Below, in pieces: positions 1-9,486 of a stretch of DNA of 64,000 nucleotides. This DNA is from Bin87 sp963666865 (lineage in GTDB: Bacteria; Chloroflexota; Dehalococcoidia; Lucifugimonadales; UBA3495): NCBI GenBank assembly GCA_963666865.1, contig OY763072.1, positions 2,170,001 through 2,234,000 of the forward strand. The letters run 5' to 3'. The stretch's first letter is position 1; each line of letters opens with the position of its first letter. The notes beneath the pieces were generated by a model that had not been told where the DNA came from, searched no databases, and saw only the letters and a list, made by a program, of their open reading frames with translations. The position numbers were made by a program, and so were the translations under genes.

Positions 1-44
1 CCCAATCCTGCCAATCCCAAAATCCGGCAAATCCTGATTCTGAC
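1..44. repeat. Interspersed repeat, copy 1
   Basis: This stretch begins with CCCAATCCTGCCAATC and ends with TTCTGAC. The same beginning, a similar middle and the same end occur at 22265-22309. Both copies lie in non-coding sequence at gene ends. It is a short dispersed repeat of unknown function. Confidence 0.6.
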
Positions 45-71
45 GAAAGAATCAGAGTGAGCCAGGGCGAG

Positions 72-1304
72 CTAGTTCAGCACGTTGCCCATAATGAGGG
101 CGCTACCCACCGCCGGCGTTCCCCAGCCCATGTTCATGCTGATCTTGGCATCCTTCACCTGACGGCAGCCGCCCTCCTCGCTGTAGTCGTAGGAGTGGTC
201 CCCTTCCGCCGCGCCGGAGCAGTAACAGTCAACGGTTCCCCGCAGCTGCCGCACGTTCTCGATCACCATGTTCATCCCGTGGGTGTAGCCCTCGCACAGG
301 TGGCCACCACTGAGGTTGTTAGGACGCTTGCCGCCCAGGTTGATGATGCCGGAGGTCACATAGTCTTTGCCCTCGCCCTTCTCGCACCAGCCGTAATCCT
401 CAAACTGGAGCAGCACGGTATAGGTGAAGGCGTCGTAGCACCCGGTGATGTCAACGTCCTCGTGCTTCACGCCGGCCAGATCAAAAATGCGCGGCGCGAT
501 GTAGTGTCCGGCGACGCGGGTGATCGGGCCGTGCTGGTAGTGGAAATCGCCGCCGGGCTTGGTGCCTCGACCCTGCACGCCTTTTACGTAAATCGGCTTA
601 TGCCTCAGATCCCGGGCCCGTTCGGTGGAGGTGACGATCACGCAGGTGGCGTTGTCCGTTTCCAGGCAGCAGTCCAGCAGGTGGGCCACCGGGCGGATGA
701 TCCAGCGGGAGTTGATCACGTCGTCCACCGTAACCCGGTGCTTCATCAGCGCCTTGGGGTTGTTGGAAGCATGGTTGGAGTGCGCCGCTTTGATGGCCGC
801 CAGATCCTCGCTCTTCACGCCGTACTCGGCCATGTGCCGAGTGAAGGTGTAGGCGAACTGCTGCACCGCGCTGATGAGGCCGTAGGGTCGCTTCATCAGG
901 TCAAGGCCGCCGATGGGGGCCGACGCCCTCGCTCCGGTCCCGCCGATGCGTATGTTGGAGTAGCCGTTCATGGAGCGGTAGATGGCAACCACGTCGCACA
1001 TCCCCGCCTCAATCGCCCCGATGGCCAGCCCGACCAGCGCCTCGGTGGAAGACCCGCCGCCGGAGCAGTCCATGTAGAAATTGGGCCGTATGCCCAGGTC
1101 GTACTGGATGGACGTGGACGGCGTCGAGTCGCCGCCGTGGTAGCTGAGCATTCCGTCCACCTGGTCGGGCGTCAGGCCGGCGTCGTTCATGGCGTTGCGG
1201 ACTGCCTCCGCGCCCAGGGCGCGGGTGGTCCGGCCCGAGGCGCGGCTGTATTCGGTTTCGCCGACGCCGACGATGCAATATTTGTCCCGTGGATTGCCTG
1301 CCAT
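72..1304 (-). CDS. Thiolase-like / SCP2-type acyl-CoA acetyltransferase
   Basis: This 410-residue protein belongs to the thiolase superfamily, in the branch called SCP-x thiolase or lipid-transfer protein. These act on acyl-CoA or sterol side-chain beta-ketoacyl-CoA. The expected nucleophile is Cys80 in a DCSGGGSS context. A GGHLCEGYTHG stretch near residue 335 is where these enzymes carry the catalytic His. I chose the ATG at 1304 because GGAGGG lies six bases before it; a longer reading from 1325 would put this ribosome site inside the gene. It is the last gene of the minus-strand run that includes trpS. Substrate cannot be told from sequence, and an OB-fold partner (DUF35) often found beside such proteins is not visible here. 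Confidence 0.8.
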   Translation of the reverse strand: MAGNPRDKYCIVGVGETEYSRASGRTTRALGAEAVRNAMNDAGLTPDQVDGMLSYHGGDSTPSTSIQYDLGIRPNFYMDCSGGGSSTEALVGLAIGAIEAGMCDVVAIYRSMNGYSNIRIGGTGARASAPIGGLDLMKRPYGLISAVQQFAYTFTRHMAEYGVKSEDLAAIKAAHSNHASNNPKALMKHRVTVDDVINSRWIIRPVAHLLDCCLETDNATCVIVTSTERARDLRHKPIYVKGVQGRGTKPGGDFHYQHGPITRVAGHYIAPRIFDLAGVKHEDVDITGCYDAFTYTVLLQFEDYGWCEKGEGKDYVTSGIINLGGKRPNNLSGGHLCEGYTHGMNMVIENVRQLRGTVDCYCSGAAEGDHSYDYSEEGGCRQVKDAKISMNMGWGTPAVGSALIMGNVLN

Positions 1305-1394
1305 ATCGTTCCCTCCGGATGGCAAGGGTTAAGAAAGCGCCGCGCTGACGCGCCCGGCGCAGTTGGATTACGCTAACACGGGTAGAACGGGGAT

Positions 1395-2102
1395 TCAAGC
1401 GACATCCGGTTCGTCGGTCTCTTCCGGTTCGCCGGCATCCGGCGGCGCCACGATAGTTACCTCTACTCCTTTATCCTCGGCCAGTTGCCGATATGCCGGG
1501 GATATGGAATAGCCGCCAACGACGGCCAAAGTGGTATCGCCAGTCAGCTTTTCCAGCAGCCTGGCCCGGTCTGCAGCCCGCATAATGTCCCGCTCACCGA
1601 TGCCGGCCGACACTTCCACTGCCAGGCGTACCGGCTTGCGGGTTTCCCGGTGACGCCCTTCAACCGCCAAGTCGAGATCTAGCAACGAGCGCTGGTCTCC
1701 ATCGGTTAGCTGACCGGCATCGACGGCATCATCAATGAGGTCGGCAAGAGCGAATCGGTCGGTTACGCGGAGGCGGCGTATCATCCCGCCGAAATACGCC
1801 GGCGCGCGCTGCTGAAACCGGCGCTCGGCTTCGTCGCCTATCAGACGCGACAACTGGTTCTCGTGGCGGTCCAGCCGTCGACCGTGGCCCTCTAAAGTCC
1901 GAGCCTGTTCCTCCAGCGAACGCGCCAATGCTTCCAACAGGACGGTGTGAGATTGCACCGTCTGCATCAATAGCTGTACCTGAACCGGCAGCTGCCGGAA
2001 CTCCTCGTCCAGTATGCTCTGGCGCAATCGGGCCAGATGCTCCGGGTTGCGTTCCAACAGACCCATCAGGTCGTCAAAGGTGATGATTTCCTCCGTAGCC
2101 AT
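1395..2102 (-). CDS. Coiled-coil protein with PD-(D/E)XK-like C-terminal half
   Basis: This 235-residue protein has two parts. Residues 20-95 are rich in Leu, Glu, Arg and Gln with a heptad-like pattern and should form long helices or a coiled coil. Residues 100-220 resemble the nuclease-like fold of DUF3782-type proteins: a DLDLAVEG strand followed by RLAVEVS, which could supply the D...ExK-like acidic residues, although the usual Lys is replaced by Ser. The tail is acidic. It lies between trpS and the thiolase gene on the same strand. No enzyme activity is shown; a nuclease remnant or a structural protein are both possible. Confidence 0.6.
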   Translation of the reverse strand: MATEEIITFDDLMGLLERNPEHLARLRQSILDEEFRQLPVQVQLLMQTVQSHTVLLEALARSLEEQARTLEGHGRRLDRHENQLSRLIGDEAERRFQQRAPAYFGGMIRRLRVTDRFALADLIDDAVDAGQLTDGDQRSLLDLDLAVEGRHRETRKPVRLAVEVSAGIGERDIMRAADRARLLEKLTGDTTLAVVGGYSISPAYRQLAEDKGVEVTIVAPPDAGEPEETDEPDVA

Positions 2103-2137
2103 GCTGGTGGCCTACTTCCTGCGTACAGAATGCAAAA

Positions 2138-3154
<1,017 letters not shown>

Positions 3155-3196
3155 TTTGGAAAATCTCCTGCGGAGGATTGCGGCTTGCGATGCCTG

Positions 3197-3382
3197 CTAT
3201 GCAATGGCTACTTTTATCAACACCGATAAAAGTAAGCCTGCCACTCCAATCCAGAACCAAGCGAAGGTCCGTAAAAGTGCTTTTGGCCAGAACCTCTCAG
3301 TTCGTTCGGTCCACTCGTAGCAAATCGACCCTAAGAATCCGATTGCTAAGATGAACAGCACAAAGACGGCGATCGAAACCAT
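3197..3382 (-). CDS. Small two-helix membrane protein
   Basis: This 61-residue protein has two clear hydrophobic segments, about residues 3-22 and 39-60. They are separated by a charged loop, EWTERTERFWPK. It has no family I recognise. Its ATG is one base after the stop of the preceding small gene (TAG-C-ATG), so translation is likely coupled. It sits between the chorismate mutase/TrpRS-like fusion and trpS. A membrane role is inferred from hydrophobicity only; the tight spacing argues that it is a real gene. Confidence 0.6.
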   Translation of the reverse strand: MVSIAVFVLFILAIGFLGSICYEWTERTERFWPKALLRTFAWFWIGVAGLLLSVLIKVAIA

Positions 3383-3383
3383 G

Positions 3384-3545
3384 CTAATCGTTCTTCTGCC
3401 GGCGAGCCACTGCGATGACCGCCATCACCGCTGCCCCGATCAAAATAGTTATGCCCACGGTTGTGAACACCATGTACTGGTATTCACATGACGCCACGGT
3501 GTAAGGCGGCGTCGTGCAGATGTGGTTGAGGAAAAATTCTTTCAT
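3384..3545 (-). CDS. 53-residue single-pass membrane protein
   Basis: This very short gene reads MKEFFLNHICTTPPY and then a hydrophobic segment at about residues 25-47 ending in the basic tail ARRQKND. That charge pattern suggests the N-terminus faces outward. It has two cysteines, at residues 10 and 20, in the N-terminal part. A strong ribosome site, GAGGAGG, lies inside the 3' end of the preceding fusion gene, whose stop is only two bases away. The next small gene begins one base after its stop. No family is recognised. Spacing and ribosome site make it convincing despite its size. Confidence 0.6.
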   Translation of the reverse strand: MKEFFLNHICTTPPYTVASCEYQYMVFTTVGITILIGAAVMAVIAVARRQKND

Positions 3546-3547
3546 CG

Positions 3548-5779
3548 TTATTCCTCCTCTTCGGCCCGGTCAGTCAGAGCGCCGGCGCGCCGTATAGTAT
3601 CCTCGGGGAGACCGTTCCTAATCTGGTGATGCCTGCCCAGATATTCTAGTAGGCCGTCCGCCGCCGACGCTTTGCACTCGCCGCACAAAAGCGCACCAGC
3701 GCGGCACCGCTCTTGCAAGGCCGCGTATTCTTCCGGTTCCGGCGTGGCGTAGAAGGCGTGCAGGCTGGATACGGAGCAGACGCGCGGGTCGGGATTTCCA
3801 CCCTTTTCGCGCTGCTCTTCGAGGGTCCTGCGACCTCCGGTATAAGCGCGCCCGATGCGGCGTCGTATATCGGCCGGTTCATCATCGTAAGTAATGCGTC
3901 CCGGAGGGACTGCGTTGGTCATAACCTCAACCGCGCTGCCGGTGGCCGGGTCGCTGTAGGTGGTCAGCCCGCGCATCATACGAACGTACAACGCCGATGG
4001 CTTGACGAACCCGAACCGTTCCGCCACGTTTCGCGCCATTCGAACATAGACGTCGCCGCCGATGCCGTCCAGCACCAGCGTCCGGCAAGGCCCGCCGCGC
4101 TCCGGTTGCTGGGGATGCAGAACATCCGCCAAGCGCAAGAGGGGGCGGAAAGTATCGGTCGCGCTGTCGCGCAAGCGAAGCCCCAGCGCGGAGTTCAAAA
4201 CGCTCAGCGGAATGGCGTCCCCCAGGGCAAAAGCCGTTTGTATGACCGCGGAGTTGTCCTGTTGGAGGTAGGCATCGGTGCGGTCCAGATCAAGGCCGGC
4301 GGCGGCCATCGTCAGCAAACTTTCTTGCATGATGCGGCGCGCCTGTCCCAGGTCATCCAACTCGTCCCGGAAACCCACTACGATGTCTGCGCCCAGACGC
4401 TGGAAAAAAACCAGCAGATTGACCAGCGTGCCGTGACCCAGGTGTATGGGTCCGTCGATGGCCAAACCCGCAATGACCTTGCAATCCGCCGCCGGCGGGC
4501 CGTCAGCCAGGGCTTGCAGGAACAAATCGGCATCCCGGCTGCCTACAATCTGACCGGTCACCATGTATGGATGGGCTTCGACGAACCATTCTATGAACTG
4601 CCGCCGCTGTTCGGGGTATGCCTCGTTGAGACCAGTAACGCGGAGTTCTTTGATGAGTTCGTTTTCCCGTGCCAGCGGCTGGTCGCCGGTGCGAACCACC
4701 AGCGACGGAATGGCGATATCGGCTTCCTCGGTTCGGGTCTCGGGCGACTCAGCATCCAGGATCTGCCCGTGCAGGCGGCTCAGGCGCTGAGCGATGTCGT
4801 TGAGCGTCCGCTCCTGCGCCTCGCGGGCGTTGGACAACAGCAGCCTGGCGATGTCCTCCGCGGTTTCGGCCGACAGGCCCAATTGTCGCGCCCGGCGGCG
4901 GGCGCTGACGAAGAGGTTTTCCTCCACTGCCGGCTTGTGGATGGTGTCACTTTCGAGGTACTTTTCGGCGGCGACGTTGCGGGATGCTTCGATGCGGGCG
5001 TGGGCCAGCTCCAGGATCCGGTCGTGGCTGCCCGCTATAATCGCCCGCTGCCGACCCCGATACTCACCATACGGAAGGCCACCGGCCGGCATCTGGGAAC
5101 GAACCGAAGCAGGGTCTTCGCCGGCCAGCAGTCGTTTGACCCCCCGATCAATCTCGTCGACTTCCGCCAGTCGTCGCCAGTCCGGCGGCACCAGGCTGGT
5201 CGGCTGCTCGTCCAGCCACGCACTCAACCGAGGCATCCGCTCGTCGTAAATTGCGGTCGCCCGGGGTAAGCCCAACCTTTCGCGGAGACCCAGCGCCGGC
5301 ATCAAATAATCCCGCCGGTACGTGGCGAGGTAAATCTCACGCGGGCGGCCGGCGGCCGGGGTTTCGCGCAGATAGTTGGCGTGGCGTTCGGTATCCACCA
5401 GATCCAATAAGGCTGCGTGCATCAACAAGTAAGCGATACCGTCGTCAGCAGATGCGGACCACATGCCCACAATTCCGTCGCGAATCGCGTCAACGAATGC
5501 CTCGGGTGCGCCGGCTCCCCGCAGCCATGCGGCGGCGATGGCGCTTGAAGTTTCCCAGCGATTGGGGTCACCGGGAGCGCCGATTAGGTGAAAAAGGGCA
5601 GCCGCATTGATTTCCGCCGGCTTCCCGTTCCCGCCGCCGGACGCGATCAACTCGGTAGCAATGCCGGCGATGCGCCGGGCCGCCGGTAGTCCTTCCGCGT
5701 CCGGATGCCGGGCATAAGCAGCGGCCAGGGATGTTGTCAACCGGTGCCCGTCGGGAATGTAGTGTTGAACGGTAGCCAT
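3548..5779 (-). CDS. Fusion: degenerate HD-like + AroQ chorismate mutase + TrpRS-like
   Basis: This 743-residue protein has three parts. Residues 20-130 resemble an HD phosphohydrolase (AALFHLIG...LLMHAALLDLVD), but the His-Asp pair reads HL. Residues 245-325 align without gaps to E. coli AroQ chorismate mutase as I remember it. Arg245, Arg262, Lys273, Glu286 and Gln322 stand at the positions of Arg11, Arg28, Lys39, Glu52 and Gln88; Asp48 and Arg51 are replaced by Lys282 and Val285. Residues 375-715 match archaeal/eukaryotic TrpRS. The HIGH signature is present (HLGHG, 446-450), and so are TGGRRTLEEQ, GGNPD and LLCGECK. KMSxS is lost (MTNAVPPG, 620-627) and the usual DQD is GGD (573-575). It likely does not charge tRNA normally. 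A role in chorismate or tryptophan metabolism or sensing is inferred. It is the first gene of the operon that contains trpS. Confidence 0.8.
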   Translation of the reverse strand: MATVQHYIPDGHRLTTSLAAAYARHPDAEGLPAARRIAGIATELIASGGGNGKPAEINAAALFHLIGAPGDPNRWETSSAIAAAWLRGAGAPEAFVDAIRDGIVGMWSASADDGIAYLLMHAALLDLVDTERHANYLRETPAAGRPREIYLATYRRDYLMPALGLRERLGLPRATAIYDERMPRLSAWLDEQPTSLVPPDWRRLAEVDEIDRGVKRLLAGEDPASVRSQMPAGGLPYGEYRGRQRAIIAGSHDRILELAHARIEASRNVAAEKYLESDTIHKPAVEENLFVSARRRARQLGLSAETAEDIARLLLSNAREAQERTLNDIAQRLSRLHGQILDAESPETRTEEADIAIPSLVVRTGDQPLARENELIKELRVTGLNEAYPEQRRQFIEWFVEAHPYMVTGQIVGSRDADLFLQALADGPPAADCKVIAGLAIDGPIHLGHGTLVNLLVFFQRLGADIVVGFRDELDDLGQARRIMQESLLTMAAAGLDLDRTDAYLQQDNSAVIQTAFALGDAIPLSVLNSALGLRLRDSATDTFRPLLRLADVLHPQQPERGGPCRTLVLDGIGGDVYVRMARNVAERFGFVKPSALYVRMMRGLTTYSDPATGSAVEVMTNAVPPGRITYDDEPADIRRRIGRAYTGGRRTLEEQREKGGNPDPRVCSVSSLHAFYATPEPEEYAALQERCRAGALLCGECKASAADGLLEYLGRHHQIRNGLPEDTIRRAGALTDRAEEEE

Positions 5780-5851
5780 GACGCAAAAAACTGCGATCCA
5801 TCCAATTTGGCTACATCATACCAGCAACGCCGCCGCTCCGAATCCCCTCGC

Positions 5852-5884
5852 AGAAAAGCAAAAGCCCGGACCTTTGCCGGGCTT
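5852..5884 (-). terminator. Rho-independent terminator after the hydrolase gene
   Basis: Read on the minus strand, AAGCCCGG (5884-5877) pairs with CCGGGCTT (5869-5862) around a seven-base loop, followed by TTTTGCTTTTCT. It lies between the hydrolase stop (5909) and the fusion gene start (5779). It should therefore separate the gyrA/hydrolase transcript from the trpS operon. Confidence 0.8.
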
Positions 5885-5908
5885 GATGACGGCGTGGCCG
5901 AACCGAAC

Positions 5909-6598
5909 TCAGCCCACCGCGCTGTCTAATCGTTCTAGAAACTTGGCTATGGCGTCGTTACAGGCTTCCGGCTGTTCCAGCGTTACGAAATGCCCGGAGT
6001 TCGGGATGACCACGACCTCCGCATTCTGAAGTTCCCGCCCCAGGTACTCCGCGTATCGTACCGGAGTCATAATGTCGTCCGCGCCCACCAGGACCAGGGT
6101 CGGTAAGGCGATCTCTTTGACCCGCTCCATCACGTCGAATTTGTCGCACGCCGACAGGTCGTTGTGCTCTACCATCGGGCCGGACTGCAAGGCGCGGGCG
6201 GCCAGTTGCGGCGCCAGCTCGCGATTGATGGCTTCGTAGTATGCCGGAGCCTCGGCCCGCCATTGGGCGTCGTCCCGGCAACGGTTCAGGTAGTCGGGAT
6301 GCACCCGCAGCCGGGCTCCGGTGCCGATCAGCACCAATCCGGCCAGGTCCTCGGGAAAGCGCAGCGCGTAGTCCAGCGCGATGGCCCCACCCATGGAGTG
6401 ACCGAACAGTACGAAGGGCGGATATCCCTCAGCGCGCGCGTAATCGCGCAGCCAGTCCACGTAGCCGCCGATGCTGTCACGGGTTTCCCCATCAGGGTGA
6501 CCCGGCAGGTTAACCGCGTCGGCGTTGGCAAACTTGGCGGTCTGGTAATAATAGGTAAGTTCGTTCTGGCCGGAGCCGTGGACCATAACCAACTGCAT
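5909..6598 (-). CDS. Alpha/beta-fold hydrolase
   Basis: This 229-residue protein has the full alpha/beta hydrolase pattern: an early VHGSGQ oxyanion segment, the nucleophile Ser68 in GHSMGG, an acidic residue in LVGADDIMTP, and the catalytic His in NSGHFVTLEQPE near the C-terminus. It probably hydrolyses a small ester, lactone or carbon-carbon bond; the substrate is unknown. I start at the ATG at 6598, since a reading from 6634 would place the AAAGGAGG ribosome site inside the gene, although the resulting spacing (14 bases) is long. It lies 38 bases after gyrA and may be cotranscribed with it. A clear terminator follows. Confidence 0.8.
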   Translation of the reverse strand: MQLVMVHGSGQNELTYYYQTAKFANADAVNLPGHPDGETRDSIGGYVDWLRDYARAEGYPPFVLFGHSMGGAIALDYALRFPEDLAGLVLIGTGARLRVHPDYLNRCRDDAQWRAEAPAYYEAINRELAPQLAARALQSGPMVEHNDLSACDKFDVMERVKEIALPTLVLVGADDIMTPVRYAEYLGRELQNAEVVVIPNSGHFVTLEQPEACNDAIAKFLERLDSAVG

Positions 6599-6636
6599 TG
6601 CCGTACTCTGCGCCTCCTTTGGATCCCGTACCACTG

Positions 6637-9381
6637 TTACAGCAAGTGACCCTGCCCGTTCATCGGCGTATCCGGTTCATCATCGCCGTCACCGTCGTCC
6701 TCATCATCGCCAACATCGTCGGGCAGATCAGCCTCATCCGTCTCCGTCTCCTCGGCCCCCTCATATTGGCTGTCCGCCTGGGCGGCGATTTCCTCTGCCT
6801 GGGCCAGCGCCGAACCGGCTTCTTCATTCTGCCGAGAGGGGTCTTCTCGGCTATAGTCGTTGGCCCGGAAACAGTATATGGACACAACGCTGTCGTCCCC
6901 GCCGCGCTCTCTCCAGATTATGACGCCTTTGGTCTGGCGGGTGTTGACCACTTTGACGTCAGCAAGATTGATCCGTACCACCTGGCCGTTGGCCGAAATA
7001 ATGAACACCTCGTGTCCTTCTTCATCGTTCATTTCTGCGGAGGTCACGATTTTGGCGTCCACCACCGGCCCGGTGGGCTTGTCGCCCTGGTCCACGGCAA
7101 AGGTCTTCACGCCCATGCCGCCCCGGTTGGTCTCGCGATACACCGCTTCTCCCTTGCTGTTGCACAAGGGTGTGGCTTTCCCGTAGCCTTTCTCGCTCAC
7201 CACCAACAGGAATTCGTCCTCGGGATCGTTCACCACGTCCATCGCCACCACCCGGTCCTTCCCGCTGTGCTCGTCCTTGAACTTCATGCCGATAACGCCG
7301 GCCGCGTTGCGGTTCCGCTCCGGGATACTGGTCACCGGACACAGCAGGGCCTGGCCCTGTTCGGTGACCAACACGACTGACGCATCAGTGTGGGCAGGAC
7401 GCACCGCCACCAACTCGTCGCCGTCCTGCACCTTCATGGCGATCAGGCCCGATTTTCGCAGGTTTTCCAATTGACCCGGACGCAACGCATTCACCCGTCC
7501 GTTGCGCGTGGCAAAGATATAGAGCCGGTTGTACTCAGCGCGACTGGCCGGCAGCATGGTCTGCACTTGCTCCCCGGGCTGCAAGGGGATCAGGTTCACC
7601 AACAGGGTTCCTCGTGCCGTCCTGCCGGCGTCATTGGGGGTTTCGTACACGTTCAACGGATAGACGCGGCCTTTGTTGGTGAAGAACAACAGTTGCTCGT
7701 GAGTGTTGACCACCGCTATCTGCATGATGGCGTCATCGTCGCGGTTGTTGGCCCCGCGCACGCCTTTGCCGCCGCGACGCTGGTTGCGGTAGGTGTTGAT
7801 GGGCACGCGCTTGATGTAGCCGCGCTGGCTCAGGGTGACCACCACGTCTTCCTGCACGATGAACTGCTCGATGGACTGTTCCTCCAATTCCGCGCGGATA
7901 ATCTCGGTGCGGCGAGCGTCGGAGTGCTTGCGCTTGACTTCGCGGGTTTCCCGCTTGATTTCCGCCCGTATCTTCTGCGGATTTTGCAGCAGGTCCTCCA
8001 GCCGGGCGATGGTCGCCAACAGGTCGTTGTATTCCTCGTCCAGCCGCTGCCGTTCCAGGGCGGCCAGCCGGCGCAGCTGCATATCCAGGATGGCCTGGGC
8101 CTGAATCTCCGACAGATCGAACTGCTGCACCAGGTTGTTGCGAGCCGTCTCCACATCCTGGCTGTTGCGAATGGTCTCGATGATGGCATCAATGGCGTCC
8201 AGGGCCTTGAGCAGCCCCTCCACGATGTGCGCCCGGTCCCGCGCCCTCCCCAGCTGGTACTCGGTGCGGCGGCGGATTACGTCTTCCCGATGAGCGACGA
8301 AGTGGGTTATGAGATCTTTCAGCGGCAATTCCTGAGGCTGACCGTCAACCAGCGCCAGCATGATGGCGTTGAACGCGGAGCGCAGCGCCGTCCGCTTGTA
8401 AAGGTTGTTCAGAATCACCGTGGCCTGGGCGTTGCGGGCCAACTCGATGACCACCCGGATGCCCCGTCGGTCCGACTCGTCGCGAATCTCGGTGATCCCC
8501 GCCAGAGTCTTGTCCCGCACCAGGCTGGCGATCTTCTCGACCAGCGTAGCCTTGTTGACCTGGTAGGGCAGTTCGCTGATGACAATACGCTGCCGGTTGG
8601 AGTTGCGACCCGGCATATCCTCGATTTGCGTCACCGCTTCCATGACGACCCGGCCCCGACCGGTTGCATACATATCGCGCACGCCGGCGACGCCCCGGAT
8701 TCGTCCGGAGGTGGGGAAGTCCGGCGCTGGCACAATTTCCATCAACTGGTCCACGTTGCACGTGGGATGGTCAATCACGTAGCAAATGGCGTCACAGATT
8801 TCCCCCAGGTTGTGCGGCGGCATATTGGTTGCCATTCCCACCGCGATGCCCGATGAACCGTTGACCAGCAGGTTGGGCATTCGCGCCGGCAGCACCTGGG
8901 GTTCCTTGAGGGAATCGTCGAAGTTGTCGCTGTAATCAACGGTCTGCTGGTCGATGTCGGCCAGCATCTCGTCGGCGATGGCGGCCAGCCGGGCTTCCGT
9001 ATAGCGCATGGCCGCCGGCGGGTCGCCGTCGATGCTCCCGTAGTTGCCCTGGCCGTCAATCAGAGGGGCCCGCATGGAAAACTGCTGGGCCATGCGAACC
9101 AGGGCGTCGTACACGGAGCCGTCGCCGTGGGGGTGGAACTTGCCCAACACTTCACCGACGATGCGGGCGCTCTTGCGATATTGGCTGCCGGGCCGGATGC
9201 CCATGTCGTGCATGGCATAGAGAATCCGGCGCTGCACCGGTTTCAAACCGTCCCGCACGTCCGGCAGCGCCCGGGCCACGATGACCGACATCGCGTAGGA
9301 GAGATACGACTCGCGCATCTCGTCGCCAATTGCGCGATCAATGAATTCGCCGCCGGTTTGCGGTGGAGGGACCGTGGTCAT
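6637..9381 (-). CDS. gyrA: DNA gyrase subunit A
   Basis: This 914-residue protein is the DNA breakage-reunion subunit of gyrase. It carries the catalytic Tyr127 in RYTEARL, the winged-helix region with HPHGDGSVYD, a GyrA box (QRRGGKG) marking the C-terminal DNA-wrapping propeller, and a very acidic tail (DDVGDDEDDGDGDDEPD). The GyrA box favours gyrase over topoisomerase IV. At the place of E. coli Ser83 there is Gly88, while the Asp87 equivalent is kept as Asp92. gyrB is not in this window. The ATG at 9381 is preceded by a repeat-rich leader. Confidence 0.96.
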   Translation of the reverse strand: MTTVPPPQTGGEFIDRAIGDEMRESYLSYAMSVIVARALPDVRDGLKPVQRRILYAMHDMGIRPGSQYRKSARIVGEVLGKFHPHGDGSVYDALVRMAQQFSMRAPLIDGQGNYGSIDGDPPAAMRYTEARLAAIADEMLADIDQQTVDYSDNFDDSLKEPQVLPARMPNLLVNGSSGIAVGMATNMPPHNLGEICDAICYVIDHPTCNVDQLMEIVPAPDFPTSGRIRGVAGVRDMYATGRGRVVMEAVTQIEDMPGRNSNRQRIVISELPYQVNKATLVEKIASLVRDKTLAGITEIRDESDRRGIRVVIELARNAQATVILNNLYKRTALRSAFNAIMLALVDGQPQELPLKDLITHFVAHREDVIRRRTEYQLGRARDRAHIVEGLLKALDAIDAIIETIRNSQDVETARNNLVQQFDLSEIQAQAILDMQLRRLAALERQRLDEEYNDLLATIARLEDLLQNPQKIRAEIKRETREVKRKHSDARRTEIIRAELEEQSIEQFIVQEDVVVTLSQRGYIKRVPINTYRNQRRGGKGVRGANNRDDDAIMQIAVVNTHEQLLFFTNKGRVYPLNVYETPNDAGRTARGTLLVNLIPLQPGEQVQTMLPASRAEYNRLYIFATRNGRVNALRPGQLENLRKSGLIAMKVQDGDELVAVRPAHTDASVVLVTEQGQALLCPVTSIPERNRNAAGVIGMKFKDEHSGKDRVVAMDVVNDPEDEFLLVVSEKGYGKATPLCNSKGEAVYRETNRGGMGVKTFAVDQGDKPTGPVVDAKIVTSAEMNDEEGHEVFIISANGQVVRINLADVKVVNTRQTKGVIIWRERGGDDSVVSIYCFRANDYSREDPSRQNEEAGSALAQAEEIAAQADSQYEGAEETETDEADLPDDVGDDEDDGDGDDEPDTPMNGQGHLL

Positions 9382-9397
9382 CGTGGCTTTCTCCTTC

Positions 9398-9473
9398 CTT
9401 GCACTCGTTATTCCGAGCTTGCACTGGTCATTCCGGGCTTACACTCGTCATTCCGGCGAAAGCCGGAACCCAG
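9398..9473. repeat. 20-bp tandem repeat ending in a palindromic element
   Basis: Three 20-base units that begin CTTGCACT or CTTACACT and end ATTCCGAG, ATTCCGGG or ATTCCGGC run from 9398 to 9457. The last merges into a full copy of the dispersed palindrome with core TTCCGGCGAAAGCCGGAA (9446-9473). The array lies between the gyrA start and the end of the next gene, so it occupies the gyrA leader or promoter region. Confidence 0.75.
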
Positions 9474-9486
9474 AAAATCGTTGTGG

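Noticed and set aside
7390..8856. Long plus-strand open frame opposite gyrA
   Set aside because: It is fully antisense to a certain gene; the long frame follows from the GC-rich codon pattern of gyrA and it has no ribosome site or recognisable domain.
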